Origin: Hydractinia symbiolongicarpus
Taxonomy: Eukaryota > Cnidaria > Hydrozoa > Anthoathecata > Hydractiniidae
Direction: 5' to 3'
DNA length: 64,000 nt
NCBI RefSeq assembly: GCF_029227915.1
Contig: NC_079889.1
Coordinates: forward strand, 8,742,001-8,806,000
A program made the position numbers and the translations under genes. Below the pieces are notes generated by a model that saw nothing but the letters and a program-made list of their open reading frames with translations, did no database searches and had not been told where the DNA came from. The stretch's first letter is position 1, and each line of letters starts with the position of its first letter. Positions 1 through 11,687 of the stretch are shown piece after piece.

Positions 1-47
1 AAAAGTTACAAAAGCAGCCAAAACAAAAGAAAGAAAAAATAGTAGCA

Positions 48-296
48 GTGTTGTACAAAAGCTTATCGAAAAAAAAAAAAAAAAAAAAAGTCTCCCGAAG
101 AAAAAGACATCAATACCAAATTACGAAAATGACAATGATAGTTAGAAATGTGAAGTGTATTGGGGTTTTATGGAGTAGTAGACAAGCTAGCGAGAATTGG
201 GTAAGCTGCAATTGGTGCACCATTTGGTCACATGAGGATTATTCGACTTTTATTGCACCCGATTACTGGGGATGTGACCTTTGCAAGCAGGGTTAA
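48..296 (+). pseudogene. C-terminal PHD-like zinc-binding fragment, probably transposon-derived
   Basis: This looks like the end of a longer protein cut by the window edge. The readable part, from about position 145 to the TAA at 294-296, has the Cys/His/Trp spacing of a degraded PHD-like finger: WVSCNWCTIWSHED, then a final WGCDLCKQG. Upstream, a lysine-rich stretch spans a run of about 20 A residues, and the reading frame changes between that stretch and the finger, so at least one frameshift is present. In cnidarian genomes, C-terminal fingers of this shape occur on pogo/Jerky-like DDE transposase proteins; I infer that origin by resemblance only. It could also be the last exon of a host PHD protein. 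Nothing intact can be read here. Confidence 0.35.
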
Positions 297-811
297 GAAC
301 CATGGTATATATATGCTCCTCTCCATAATCGAATTTTTACAACGATAACGTATTCAATGCTACAATCTTATTTTTCAGATTAGGCTTAAAATTCAACTAC
401 AGTATGATCAACTTCAAAAAGCTCTTGCGCATTTTTGAAACCGCGAAATTTTCTTCAATTAAAGTAGCGTAAATAGAACTATATTGAAGTCTTGAAGGGT
501 CAATTCTATTTATTTTTATTTTCTTTTTCTTTCAAGTAATTATTAGGTTGCGTCACACAAAGAAAGGCAGGCTGTCTCATTTTTCCATACTTCTTGAAAA
601 ATATGAGATATTTAGCGAGTTAGGTCTTATCATCTTACTTAAAGGTTTTATTAATAATATTTGTATACTTACATATTTGAGTGAAAAAGTTTTTTTATAA
701 TTTCAAATTGACTTATAATTCCCTTTTTCGGTCAAGGGATATTGTTAATAGATGGTAGCAGGATTAAAATGAAATTATATCTCTGCTAGATATCCTTGGA
801 TTTTAAAGTTA

Positions 812-1524
812 TTCGGTCCGGGTTGTTTGGAACATATTAATCCCCCTTCCCCATCTCCTCAATAACTTTTCATAGGATTGTCCAAACTGAATCAAACTTA
901 ATACTTATAGAACGTCACAGAAAGAACAAAATGACAGCAATAAATATTTGATTGCGTAACTACATTTTCTGTGACGTCATCAAAAGCTTGAAATTTGTTC
1001 AAAATGCCCCCTCTGCTTAAAATTCAATTACTTTAGTTCTAGACTGTTTGAAGTTTCTAAAATCTAAATAAAAGTTACTTAACATATATTCCGGTTTTGA
1101 CACAAACCACATAAAAAACTGCCAAAAATTGCCTGAAAATCCGGGCTTTTTTCCTATTTTTGGGTAAAATCCGAAAAAATCGGGAAATCGGATTACCAAA
1201 TGTGTAGAACTTGCTAAATAATTCTACTTAATGAAACAAAGATATGTTGTAAGTTTCAAGTTTTAAGATAATCCTAACAAGAGTTATTATATTTTCCCCA
1301 TTATAAGCGTTTCATTTTTAGGGATAGTTTTGTGTAATAGCCAATATCAAAGCCTCTAAACGGTATGGGGCCTAAAAACTTGTCATGCAGGTGTCCAATA
1401 AATAAATAATGAAACTCAGTAAGTATCCTAGCCATGCAACGTAGCATTAAGGAGTTATTTAAAAAAAACCATGCGGAATACCTCCCCCTCCCTCTCCCCT
1501 AATCTCGGACCAAATAGGGCTTAA
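812..1524. mobile_element. MITE-like non-autonomous element (copy 1), decayed TTAA/CCCT-type ends
   Basis: The right end reads CTCGGACCAAATAGGGC then TTAA, and the left end carries a decayed inverted version (TTAAAGTTATTCGGTCCGGG). The interior matches, in reverse orientation, the sequence at about 44.15-44.82 kb. Shared landmarks include the TGACGTCA core beside a stretch related to AAAAGCTTGAAATTTGTTC and the block near GCATTAAGGAGTTATT. The short open frames inside have no coding character. The TTAA flank plus CCCT-like terminus suggests a piggyBac-type MITE, which is inference. Confidence 0.6.
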
Positions 1525-3464
1525 TCACTTTACAAATGTGACATATATTATGCTAAGAATTAATTTAATAGGTCAAACAAAATTCGTTAAATTTTTGACG
1601 TAAATTTTAAAATTGATGACTGCAGCAGTCTTTTGCAAATACATTTATGATCAGAAGTTAAAAAGTCCCTCTATTTATAAGGCGCATAAAAAGCCTAGCA
1701 TGAATAGAGTAAAAACTTGCTCTCATGTGAAGAAATAAAATAAAAGAACTTTAATAAATAAACTTACAACGACAGCCTCTTTTGTGATATTTTGAAAAAG
1801 TTTTTTCCACAGCAGTGTTTGATAACGTTTAAACCATCTGTCGGGATAAAAATCACCCGACTGGTTTAAAATGGCAGTGTCATGTGACGATAAAGGCTGC
1901 AAATAACTTGATGACGATTCTCCAGTTGCATTGAATTTGTCAGAGCATGGTAAGGTATCTAAATATGGTAAGCTTGTAATATTGTGTTGTTATGTCAACA
2001 TTCTGTTGTTATTATTTTTATGTCAATGGGATCTTATGCTTTGTGCTTTTATCTATTTTATCTGGTATACCTCTGATATAAAGCACAAATTAGTTTTAAT
2101 ACTAAGGGTATTTTAGCTATTTGTGAATCACGTCAGTACGCCCAAGTCTACACCCATCCTTTTTAAGGCTCCTTTTGTGATCAAAAGGAAGTACAATGTG
2201 TTGTTATGTTATGTTCTTTCTGAACGAAAGATAAATCATTCATTACTGGACAAACACAAAAAAACATGTAATACATGTGGCTGGGATTTGTTTTGAAAAT
2301 CTAATTTAATTCTTTTATAGTACTTTGCGAGTTAAATAATATTAGTAACATCTAAGCTCTTCCCCCTGATACTGATTAACCTGTAGGAAAGAGGCTCGTA
2401 CCAATTGTAACAACAATAGATATAACAAAAGGATTACTTACTAGTGTTATGCACAAAAAACAGTAATACTACCACAGACAGGGATTGAGCAATCATTTTC
2501 AGTTCGTTGTAAAATAAATTTCAACACCTACAGCTGGAATATACTCTATTTGTCTTAAAAAAAAATATTTCCTTTGCAAAATTTTGAGGATTAAAAAGCA
2601 AATTTAGCAAGCATCTTAAATTGAATAAAATATAATTAGATTTTAACAGATATGTATACAACTATAGATGTAAAAATTAGCAATGTTACAATAATTTTAT
2701 CACTCTTTGTAAGTGCCATATATATTTTTATTTATATTTGAAAGGCATAGTTAACGTGTTCTACACATTTTTTATATTCTGTATACACATGTAATTTTCC
2801 TTTACTATTTTTAAAAAATATATAGTTTTTGTAGATAGCTGTATAAAAATAAAATAAAAACAAATGGATTAAACCTTATCCAAAGTTCTATTAAAAACCA
2901 TGTTGTGCCCTGCGGTTTACTTAGGACATCCCTCTTTAGTATTTTATTCTTTGCCATAAAACTTCACAAAATGACATAAAATTTTAAACGAAAAAGTCTT
3001 TAAGTATAAAAGATTTCCTTTCAAGCACAAACTTTACGTTTTGTTCTGAAAAAACAGACCCATAAATGTAAAGGTAAAAACATTCTAGGTCAATAATTGT
3101 AATGTCTTATCGAGCGCTCAAACATGGTCACAACAGTTTGATCCAAAGTCTTGTATTCAGCTGCGCTACCATTTCTGCACAAGGTCAGCTCTAAATTGTG
3201 GAGATAAATGTCGGTTATTTCGGAGATTCACAACTGTTATCTTTAGATGGAGAAATATTTCCGCTACTTTTTTCCCGGAGTTTTAACTGAGACTTGTAAG
3301 AAAAAATATAACTTTATTTAGCATCTGAATTTTTTGTGAATGTAAGAAATCTTATTTTGTTTGTGCCTCTGTTTCAGTTAGGCCGGCGCACGAGTGTTTG
3401 ATACACTGCTAGAACTATAAATACACATATTGGCAGAGAAAACATTCGTATTGACTTCTTTACC
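1525..3464. other. Stretch without a recognisable gene
   Basis: AT-rich sequence with short open frames only. A hydrophobic 61-codon frame at 1931-2116 lacks any family resemblance. I see no tRNA, no splice-bounded exon and no terminal repeat here. Confidence 0.5.
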
Positions 3465-4210
3465 TCTTATAATAATACAGAGACTGTGTCTGTCTGTTTG
3501 TAACAGGCAAAGTGGATAAGTTCATTTTCCTTTGATGTAGCCGAAAAAGTTATGCCTCAAATGTTAAATCTTGTGACGTTACGACACGACGTCAATAACA
3601 ATACTTTAACGTCAATATCTTATATTAAGTTAATTAAGCCTTTACAGTGTATTTAAAACTTTGAGGTCAAATAACTTGGAAACAAGGTGGTGACGTCAAT
3701 GATTTTTCACTGAGTAACTAAGGACCACCTGGGACCAATTTGAGTAAGTTTCCCAAACCTGGGCCCCCGAATCCGTTTCGGAATGGACGGGTTGATGACG
3801 TCATCAAAAAACCTTCAAACCCTAATATCTCTGCAATCGTTTACCAAAAGTACATGTAGTACATTGAGAAAAAGTATAGGATATACATTTTCTCAATAAG
3901 CGTTTCAAGATCTATACGATAAAGGCAGCAGGTATACAAATTTCTAGAAAAAAATTTTTAAGTTTTGACGGACCATTGTCAGCATAATTTCTAAACCCTT
4001 ATATATCATTAACCGTTCATCAAAATCACATGATCACATACATTCTCTTCATAAGCGTGTCGAGCTCTACACAATAGAGACAACGGATAAACTGAATTTC
4101 GTCAACTTGTTCTCGCATATGCACTGCTGACATCAGCAAAAGGTCTAAAAAAACCAATTTTTACATAGTCCTCCTGCTAAGTGGTCTTCTCTACGGGTCT
4201 TATCGACTAG
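3465..4210 (+). mobile_element. Helitron-like non-autonomous element
   Basis: The segment starts TCTTATAATAATACAGAG and ends TATCGACTAG directly before a T. This matches the Helitron rule of a 5' TC and a 3' CTRR, with insertion in front of T. The interior contains several TGACGTCA/GACGTCAAT motifs and no long open frame. The hairpin expected just before the 3' CTAG is not convincing, and the base before TC is C rather than A, so the boundaries are tentative. Confidence 0.35.
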
Positions 4211-7200
4211 TAACTTATATTAACAGTAGCTTGACACAACTACAGCATTTTCAGCAAAAGTTTGTTTATAAGAAGAAAGTAAAGAAAATGTGTTAAGTTA
4301 CACATATTTATTACTTATGTGAAATCTAAATTTGGGAATATTTTTCTTGCTGAACTCCCTAAACCTTTAACTACGATATGAAAGTCAAGCTAGCCTTTTG
4401 TTTTTTGTGCTACACATTTTTATTTAAAATGACATTTTCTTATCACCATTTTGACATCCAAGACTAAAGTTTTCACACATTCACAATCAGCATCCTCTAA
4501 TCTCCTAAGCAGCAGAAAACCCAACTTCAGACTGACACCACCTCTGCCACGGTTCTGTGAGGTAATTGTAATAGATCACTATCTTATCCTCAAACTCTTC
4601 GTTAGTGGCTTGCACAAGAGCAGTAAATGCGCCAAGGTCGTTATATCGTTCTATACAACTTTACCCTTTTATAAGCCACATCCCTTTGTACGAATTTAAG
4701 GTGCAGGTAATAGATATTGAAATAAATTCAGAAAATATCATTAATGTTTTTAGTTGCGTCTCTAAGTAGGTCACTTCGCAGTAGTGAACGCTAATCAAAC
4801 AATTGTGGTTATTTAATAAAACAAAGCTTCACTTTCCGCCATTATTTGCAACTTTAAAGTGAAAAAGCAAGTGAGATAATAAATAATATAAGTATAATAT
4901 TGGAGAGAATCTTCCTGTTACTTTAATAAGTTAGTAGCCGACTACCCCGGGTTATACCGCAAAATATCGGTGTCGACTGAACTGGCGGGGTTGGTGTAAA
5001 TTACCAAATGCAATATATTTGATACTTCACGGTGATTAGAGATAAAAGAAGGAATTAAATGTTCAGTTCAGTGTTTTTACAACAATGTGGCTCACTACTT
5101 TCGTAAACACACAATGCAACAATTCAGATGCAATGTAATGCAAAAATCAAAAGCCACTACAAACATAAATCTATGTAAACAAAACATTGTTATGATCAAA
5201 AGTTCGGTACTTTTAAACAGGCGAATGTGTTAAGTTGAATGTGGAAACATTTGGCCACGGCGAGTATTGAATTTAACTTTCCGGCTAGCAAAAATGTCGA
5301 AAAGATTTATACATAATATTGAAGCTGTCTCTGAGTATTTCAACAGTAAAACATGATTTGTTGTTGTTCTTTCGCAAGATGATGTTATGACAGGTCAATG
5401 TATTTTAAAAGTTAAGTATTTTCAATGCTTTTTAAAATTTAATTTTCATACTTAAAATTTTAAGCTACCACGTTTCTTGACGGTGGGCAATGCTGTCATC
5501 AAGCGTGCTAAGTCAATCAGAATACCTGAAAACCAGTTTGGTTGCTAACAAAATTCAGACGGTTAACAAACATTGGTAACCTCTCCTCTTCTTTTTCGCC
5601 AGCGACTGTTTTGTTATTATGCATCATGACATGGGAATACCCTATCCTATCAGCTAATAACACTGCATTTAAAACTAGTAAACAAGCACAAACTGGCTTT
5701 TAGGTGGTGCAAAGCTAGTGGAAAGCTGGTAAACAGTGGAAAGTAAACTTACAATCTCTCGCTTGTTATGCAATTGGTCTTTCTGAATTATCGCTCCCAT
5801 GCTATCTCTTCATACGCTGTAGGAGAGGCAAGGATACTCGTTTCTGGGATATAGTACGAGAGCGAGGCGTTTATTTCCCTTGCCGGAAATGAAGTATCAA
5901 CCCCCTCCCTCACATCAGTTTCTCCAAAGTTCTTAAGCCAGGGATGCATTCGCCCAACAGTGTCCGGTCATTAGTACCCTTTATTATAGAAACAACGGTA
6001 CATGATTTAGTCAGATTGTAGCACTGGTACTGGTAAACTTCTAAAGTATTGTAAAGATCATGGATAAAGAGGTCGATTTGGCTCAATTGTCTTTTACACA
6101 ACCGGAATGCTATGGTGAATCCTTTTAGGTAAAGCATATTCCTATGTTAACGATTGATGTGTCATTGTATTGACACTCACCAATATTGTTCTCTTACAGA
6201 ACTACTCCTGCGTTTGTTTTTATATAACTGAGAGCCACTTCAGTCCTCAAAACACTACCGTTAAAAAAACACCGGTCTTCTTGCATAGGGGATAAGAAAA
6301 AAAAACGTTAAAAGAAAAACAATACAGGTAGTTAAACATAATTAAAGAATGTTAACCAGGCGGCTAAAAATTGCTATTCTGGAAACACTTTCTGATTTCC
6401 CTATTTTTATTTTAGAGCTACAAGATGGTTTAGTTCTTATACGTTTCTTGTATTTCTACATACTTGTGCTTGTTTCTACGTATATTTAACGTGGATCAAC
6501 ACACAGTAAAATTAACAAAAAGGCTACTTATAAAGATCACTCTTCTTAGGACTAATATATCTTTACGAACCCTTTCTCGTTTGTTCATTCTTATTTTACT
6601 TTGTTATTCTTTAGGTTTCATTTTTAAAGAGTTAAACAAACAAAAGATTTTCTTGACAAAAGTAGTGGTGAGAAATTTTGTAATAACAATATTCTTATAG
6701 TACATAGTATATTATGAAGTGTCTGTCGTAATTCCTGAACTAATTTCACAAAACCACAAGAGCTGTGTTCATTGTAGAAAAATTATGAATAGCTAGAAAA
6801 GGAATACTTTTTCTTTTGAACCATTTTCTTATTTATATATTATTTTCTTAGAATGACTACACTCATGCGAGTTCTAGTTAAATTACCCAGCTGCCCACAA
6901 TTCTGGTTAAAACGTGTTGAGACAAGACTGTTAATTTGGAAACTCGTTTGTCAGAAGTAATTACATAGAATGTTTTATATTTGATTTAAACAATTTGAAC
7001 TTGTGAATATAATATTCAGGGTGGAATTGGGGCTTAAATGACGCTTTATTACTGCAGCGAAATAAAAATTTAATTTTATTGCCAGTCTAATACCGCATTC
7101 ACACATAAAAAAAATGCTTCTACATAATCCGGGTTTCATTACAACTCAGTATTTATATATGTACCATTGACAAAAATACATTTGCCATAATCAACAATAA

Positions 7201-8847
7201 AATTCACTATGCTGAAAAGTTCTGACGTAAAATCTCCAATATGAACCTTGAATAAGTGTATAAAGAATCTCAATTAATAAATTAATAAATTTCGTGTTTT
7301 CTTAAGGACTTCCTTTTGACCTATCGATCATGATTAAAATACACGGATTTCTTTTTTGGTTAAACGCCTTTCACTTTGGAGGCATATATGCGAATTTATA
7401 ATATCTTTATGTGCTCACACGCTTACTGGATGTGTTGGTAAGAAAAAGGCTAGTCAAGTGATTGTCTTTCCTTTGAGCTTGTACAATAAGTTTTTTTTAA
7501 AAAACTTTTATGATAAAAACGTCAAAGCTAATTAACCATATTGTTCCTAAAGAATAATTTTTCTAAAATTCCTTACTTTCAAAACTTTATTGTATAAAAG
7601 TTAAAATTTCAAGCAGGTAGCTTTACCAAACTTATATCTCATATTTTTTACATTTCTTGATATGTTAGTGATTTTCTTCATTAAAGTTCTTTCTTTGACG
7701 TTTATACGCTAGGAATAGCTCAACTATATTACGCCCTTGCTACAAACACTAATTTGCGCCCCGCTTTTCACAAGTTAAACCTAATAATACAACTTTTTGA
7801 CTTTTCTTCGTGTTTTTTAGGGTTTTTTTTCGTTCCTGGGTATGCACATTTATAAATCAAACAAATCAAACTTAATATCTCGTAAAACTCGTAAAACTCA
7901 TAAATAGTGTAATTCATAAGAATCTTAAAGATATTCTTGGAAAATCCCATTAGCTACATCCAAGAATAAAAATTGAATTGTTGTTTCTCTTTTACTTTCT
8001 ACATGTTCAGAATAGATTCTGATTTCAAAAATATGTAAAAGTTAATCACAAAAATTTCACAATTCGCGAAAGGGTAGAAGTTTCTTCCAATAAATTACAA
8101 GGCACCAATAGACGTTCCCCGCCTCAAAAATAATCTCCAAACCCCCATCCCACTAGCAAATAATTTTTTAAAAAAGGATTAAAACAGTTACTACGTATAT
8201 GTTCGAACCATGGAAAATCGTATATACCAACATACAACAAAATAGATTGAAAATATAACATTTTTAGGCAAAAAATATTATGCTCATTGACTTCTCTGGG
8301 GCCTTTTTCTAATTCAAAGTAGTACCACAAACAGAAACAGTAATTTTGCGCAAACAGATAATGCCGTGTCAGCAAATATTAGTATAAGTATTTACAGACC
8401 ATAGATGTAAAGAAACTTTTTTATTGATCAACACAGAATTATAAACTGGAGCTTAATGTTGTATAAGTTTCTATAATTTAGCCCAACTGTTGCTTTTAAA
8501 TTTTGTTTGTTGTCGTAGGAAACCTAAATATTTTTATAACAAAGACAGTTTCCGTAACCTTTGCTTCTTTTGTTCTTTCTGTCATTTTTTTTTTTTTAAT
8601 CACTTGGGGCTGGCTGTTGTTTTGTTTTTAAAGAATTCGATCCTCGTGTCCCTTATTTAGTAAATACGATTCGAGCAAAATTTTTTTTTAACTTGATAAA
8701 CATTGTCAGTAAACTTGTGTAATGATTACCAGCCAGTCGTCTAATGCATAAAATGTGGATATAATTTAATCTGATTGTCACTGTTTAATGCTCTGAAAGT
8801 GAGCGATACGAGTTTACTATGAGCTATCAACGAGTTGCGATGAGTTA
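4211..8847. other. Non-coding stretch with one coding-like minus-strand snippet
   Basis: No rebuildable gene. On the minus strand, roughly 4520-4670 reads as a peptide of natural composition (RYNDLGAFTALVQATNEEF and onward) ending in a TAG. I do not recognise the family and found no convincing splice partners. A 75-codon minus frame (5910-6137) and a 78-codon plus frame (6464-6700) look like chance. Near 6,900-6,960 there is a short match (GTTGAGACAAGAC) to the repeat family at 9.0 and 14.1 kb. Confidence 0.4.
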
Positions 8848-9294
8848 GAGCCTGATTATATGAGGCTAGTTGGCTCAGTGCTGGCTCGCCACATGCTCAG
8901 CATGAGAAAATTAAACAGCTTAGCATAATGGCAGAGTTCTACTAAAAGTATTTGACATTATATGAGGTGAGTCAACCCGCCTACAACCGTGGTCACAATA
9001 TGTTGTGACAAGACAACGAATTTCGAAGTTCGCCACCTCAAGTAATTGCGTAGGCTCATTCTATATTAGATTCACACATCCTGAACTTGTCAATGTTTGG
9101 TTACTTGGTAAATACGAAATTTATAAAATGTGCCAATTGTTGCTGACGTCAGCAAGGCCATAAATCACGAATTTTGGGGCCTTTGTGGTCCCCGACGTGA
9201 ATTATTTAGATGTGCGGGCGTGCTAAAGAATGTGACTAGCAACTTTTTCAACGCTCTTGGCCTGACTTACTTGTGTGCAAAAGTAGCGACTTAT

Positions 9295-9356
9295 CTGTAT
9301 TTGTCATTGCTTCGAAGAAATGGCATAAAACAGAACATATTGACATATTTTTTACA
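9295..9356. repeat. Left arm of a perfect 62-bp inverted repeat
   Basis: The arm begins CTGTATTTGTCATTGC and ends GACATATTTTTTACA. It is the exact reverse complement of 9683-9744, with 326 bp between the arms, all inside the Harbinger-like MITE. Confidence 0.95.
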
Positions 9357-9682
9357 AATAGAAAGTATTGACTATTTGACTCTTTTGTCCATATTTGAAT
9401 AATGAGTGAAAAACTGCTTTAGTCTCAATATTTTTGTCCACGATTGTAGGCGAGATGGCCCGTTTTTATTACCCGGGACGGGTTGGTTAGTTGGGTTGGC
9501 TCGGTTCATATAATATCACTTTGACGAGCCAGGTACGGGTTGAAAAAGAAGAGCTTGCGTATTGCGATCCAAAACAGAAAAAAAATAATAATGGCAGCAG
9601 ACAAGAGGTTTAAATGAACTTCAGAACTTATGGAGTAGTTTACCTGGATTTTCCTGTTGTTTTAAGAGTTTTTTTTTTGTTT

Positions 9683-9744
9683 TGTAAAAAATATGTCAAT
9701 ATGTTCTGTTTTATGCCATTTCTTCGAAGCAATGACAAATACAG
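9683..9744. repeat. Right arm of a perfect 62-bp inverted repeat
   Basis: Exact reverse complement of 9295-9356 over all 62 bases. A transcript through both arms could form a long perfect hairpin. Confidence 0.95.
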
Positions 9745-10317
9745 AACACCTTGGCGACCAAAATACTTAATTATGATTTTGATTTAATTTCGCTTGCTTG
9801 TTTACATCTGACATCCGCCATTTTTAAGAAATTACACGCTTTTTTTTAACTTGCAGCACTGTAGGTCTTGACCTGGGTTGACTTTTTCCATATAAACCTA
9901 TGTATGTATAAATGTATGTATGTAATTTTTTTAAAAGGCCAACTCGCCTTATATAATCAGGCTCTTAGCGATAAAAGTCTCTAGAAGGAGCTTGAACTGA
10001 AGTCGCATCGACTAAATTAAACAAAAAAAACCTTTCGGAAACCAAGACGTAAAAATAATTTTCATGTAGCTAGGCAAATCAGAAATTAGTGTAAAATCAA
10101 AACAAATGATAAATGCAACCCTTAAAATTTAAACGGGCAAAAAAACTGAGAAAATCATTGCTTAAAAATCCTCAGGATATTATCACCACGATTTCACTTT
10201 TTTGTAAATCATATCGAAAGTTAACATGACAAGTTATTAAAATGAAGGAAGACATTTTTTTGATAAATTATCATTGAGACAATAATGTTTAATTTGTTCT
10301 TTTTGCTGCGTCAGAGG

Positions 10318-10635
10318 TAATCCCGGAAATCCTTGTACAAGACCTTTTATGTATATTGCAGCTCCTTACATTTATGAAGTTTGGTGGTGAACCGTATAAT
10401 GACTCAGTTTTTACAAATTATGATAATGTTGAAAATTCGTGATGGCGTTCATCGTCTGACGATAAACGTTTTTATATACTGTTTTAAGGTAACGGTAAAT
10501 GATACTATTCGGACACTGCAATCGTCCCTGCATGGAATAAGTGATGCGATACAGAATAAATGTACAATTAAAGTAAAACGGAATTGTTTACATGTAGAAC
10601 TGACGTGCCCAGCGTTACGAAGTCTAACTCCATAA
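10318..10635 (+). other. Possible orphan exon, unrecognised
   Basis: A plausible acceptor (TGTATATTGCAG, ending near 10360) is followed by a frame that stops at 10429. A second frame, read from about 10489 to the TAA at 10633-10635, has natural composition (DTIRTLQSSLHGISDAIQNK and onward). No family is recognised and the two frames do not join cleanly. It may be a decayed last exon of an upstream plus-strand gene or chance. Confidence 0.2.
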
Positions 10636-11687
10636 AGAATCTAATGAAAACATAATTTGTATTTTATCTAACGTTGTCGATGGTAGAGGAGTGGGTACAC
10701 ACGGAGAAATATGTTTTAACATTTCCTGCCTTGTTTATGAACAAAATTTTTATTGTCAACAACTAACTAAATATATCCATCTGACAATAAAGTGGTACAA
10801 AAGTGTTTGTTTTGCTCATAACAGTTGAGAAATCGTTCATGTGAGATTTAAGCCTCATACTCAAGATTAGTCTTTTAACTTTCGAACTTTCTTGGCAATT
10901 CAATCAGCTTGCTATAACCGAAACTAAATGAAAATGGTTTTTATAACAACATATTTATCGGATCGCTGACACATTATTTTTATGAGAATAAGTCAAAAGA
11001 TTATAGATTTTTAATGCAACAAAATTTTGAGGGAGTGAAGGACATTCTAGGTTATATATAAACTGTAAAATTAATTAGTATTTATTTGTATGTTACAGTC
11101 TGCAACGTTTCATTTCTTAGTGAAACACTCACGGTTTCAGAAATGAACAGGAAAGCAGTACAGGGAAGTAACTTGTGCGCCGGCCAGTGTTCGCAAAAAA
11201 TCAGATTAACTCATGTTTTATTCGAATAAAAAATGCAAGTGGGATGATGGGAAAAGAAAGACAGCGAATATGATAAAAAACGAATATTTAACGAAGACAT
11301 TTTAAAAAAGGTTCTATAAAGCATTTTTTTTATCAATGGGTAGGAGTTATAAAAATTATGCCGTAACACACTTTATATGCCATAATCCCATTAAAAACCT
11401 TAATTGAAGCCAACGCGTAAGACGACTCTTCTCCGCAGATATTTTGTTAAATATTTATTACATTTATCAATATAATGATTGTTATTTTTCAAGTTGAAAC
11501 GGGGAAGGTGTGTTTTTTGTGACGTTGTGTGATATTAACGTTGTTTGGCTTTTTGTAATGTGATATAAAAAGACATTTAGGATTCTTGAAGAGATAAAGT
11601 AGAACAGGGGATGAGTTACACTTAAAAGCAAACCTAGGAACAATCGAGAAAAAGTGAAGGTCAGACAGACAGTGTTTTGTTAGAACG

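Larger units (their letters stand above)
8848..9964. mobile_element. Harbinger-like MITE with TTA target duplication
   Basis: Both ends carry the same inverted terminal repeat, GAGCCTGATTATAT(G/A)AGGC followed by (T/G)AGTTGGC, and both are flanked by TTA (8845-8847 and 9965-9967). Three-base TWA duplications are typical of PIF/Harbinger elements, so that class is inferred. The element is about 1.1 kb and encodes no transposase; the 90-codon frame inside (9130-9402) overlaps the internal inverted repeat and looks spurious. Diverged relatives lie at about 14.09-14.39 kb and, reversed, at about 25.35-25.53 kb. Confidence 0.7.

Noticed and set aside
4520-4670. Minus-strand peptide RYNDLGAFTALVQATNEEF as a real gene
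   Set aside because: Coding-like in composition, but no exon partners, start or family could be found.
9130-9402. 90-codon frame starting MPIVADVSKAINHEF
   Set aside because: It runs through the left arm of the 62-bp inverted repeat inside a MITE and its relatives at 14 and 25 kb do not keep the frame.
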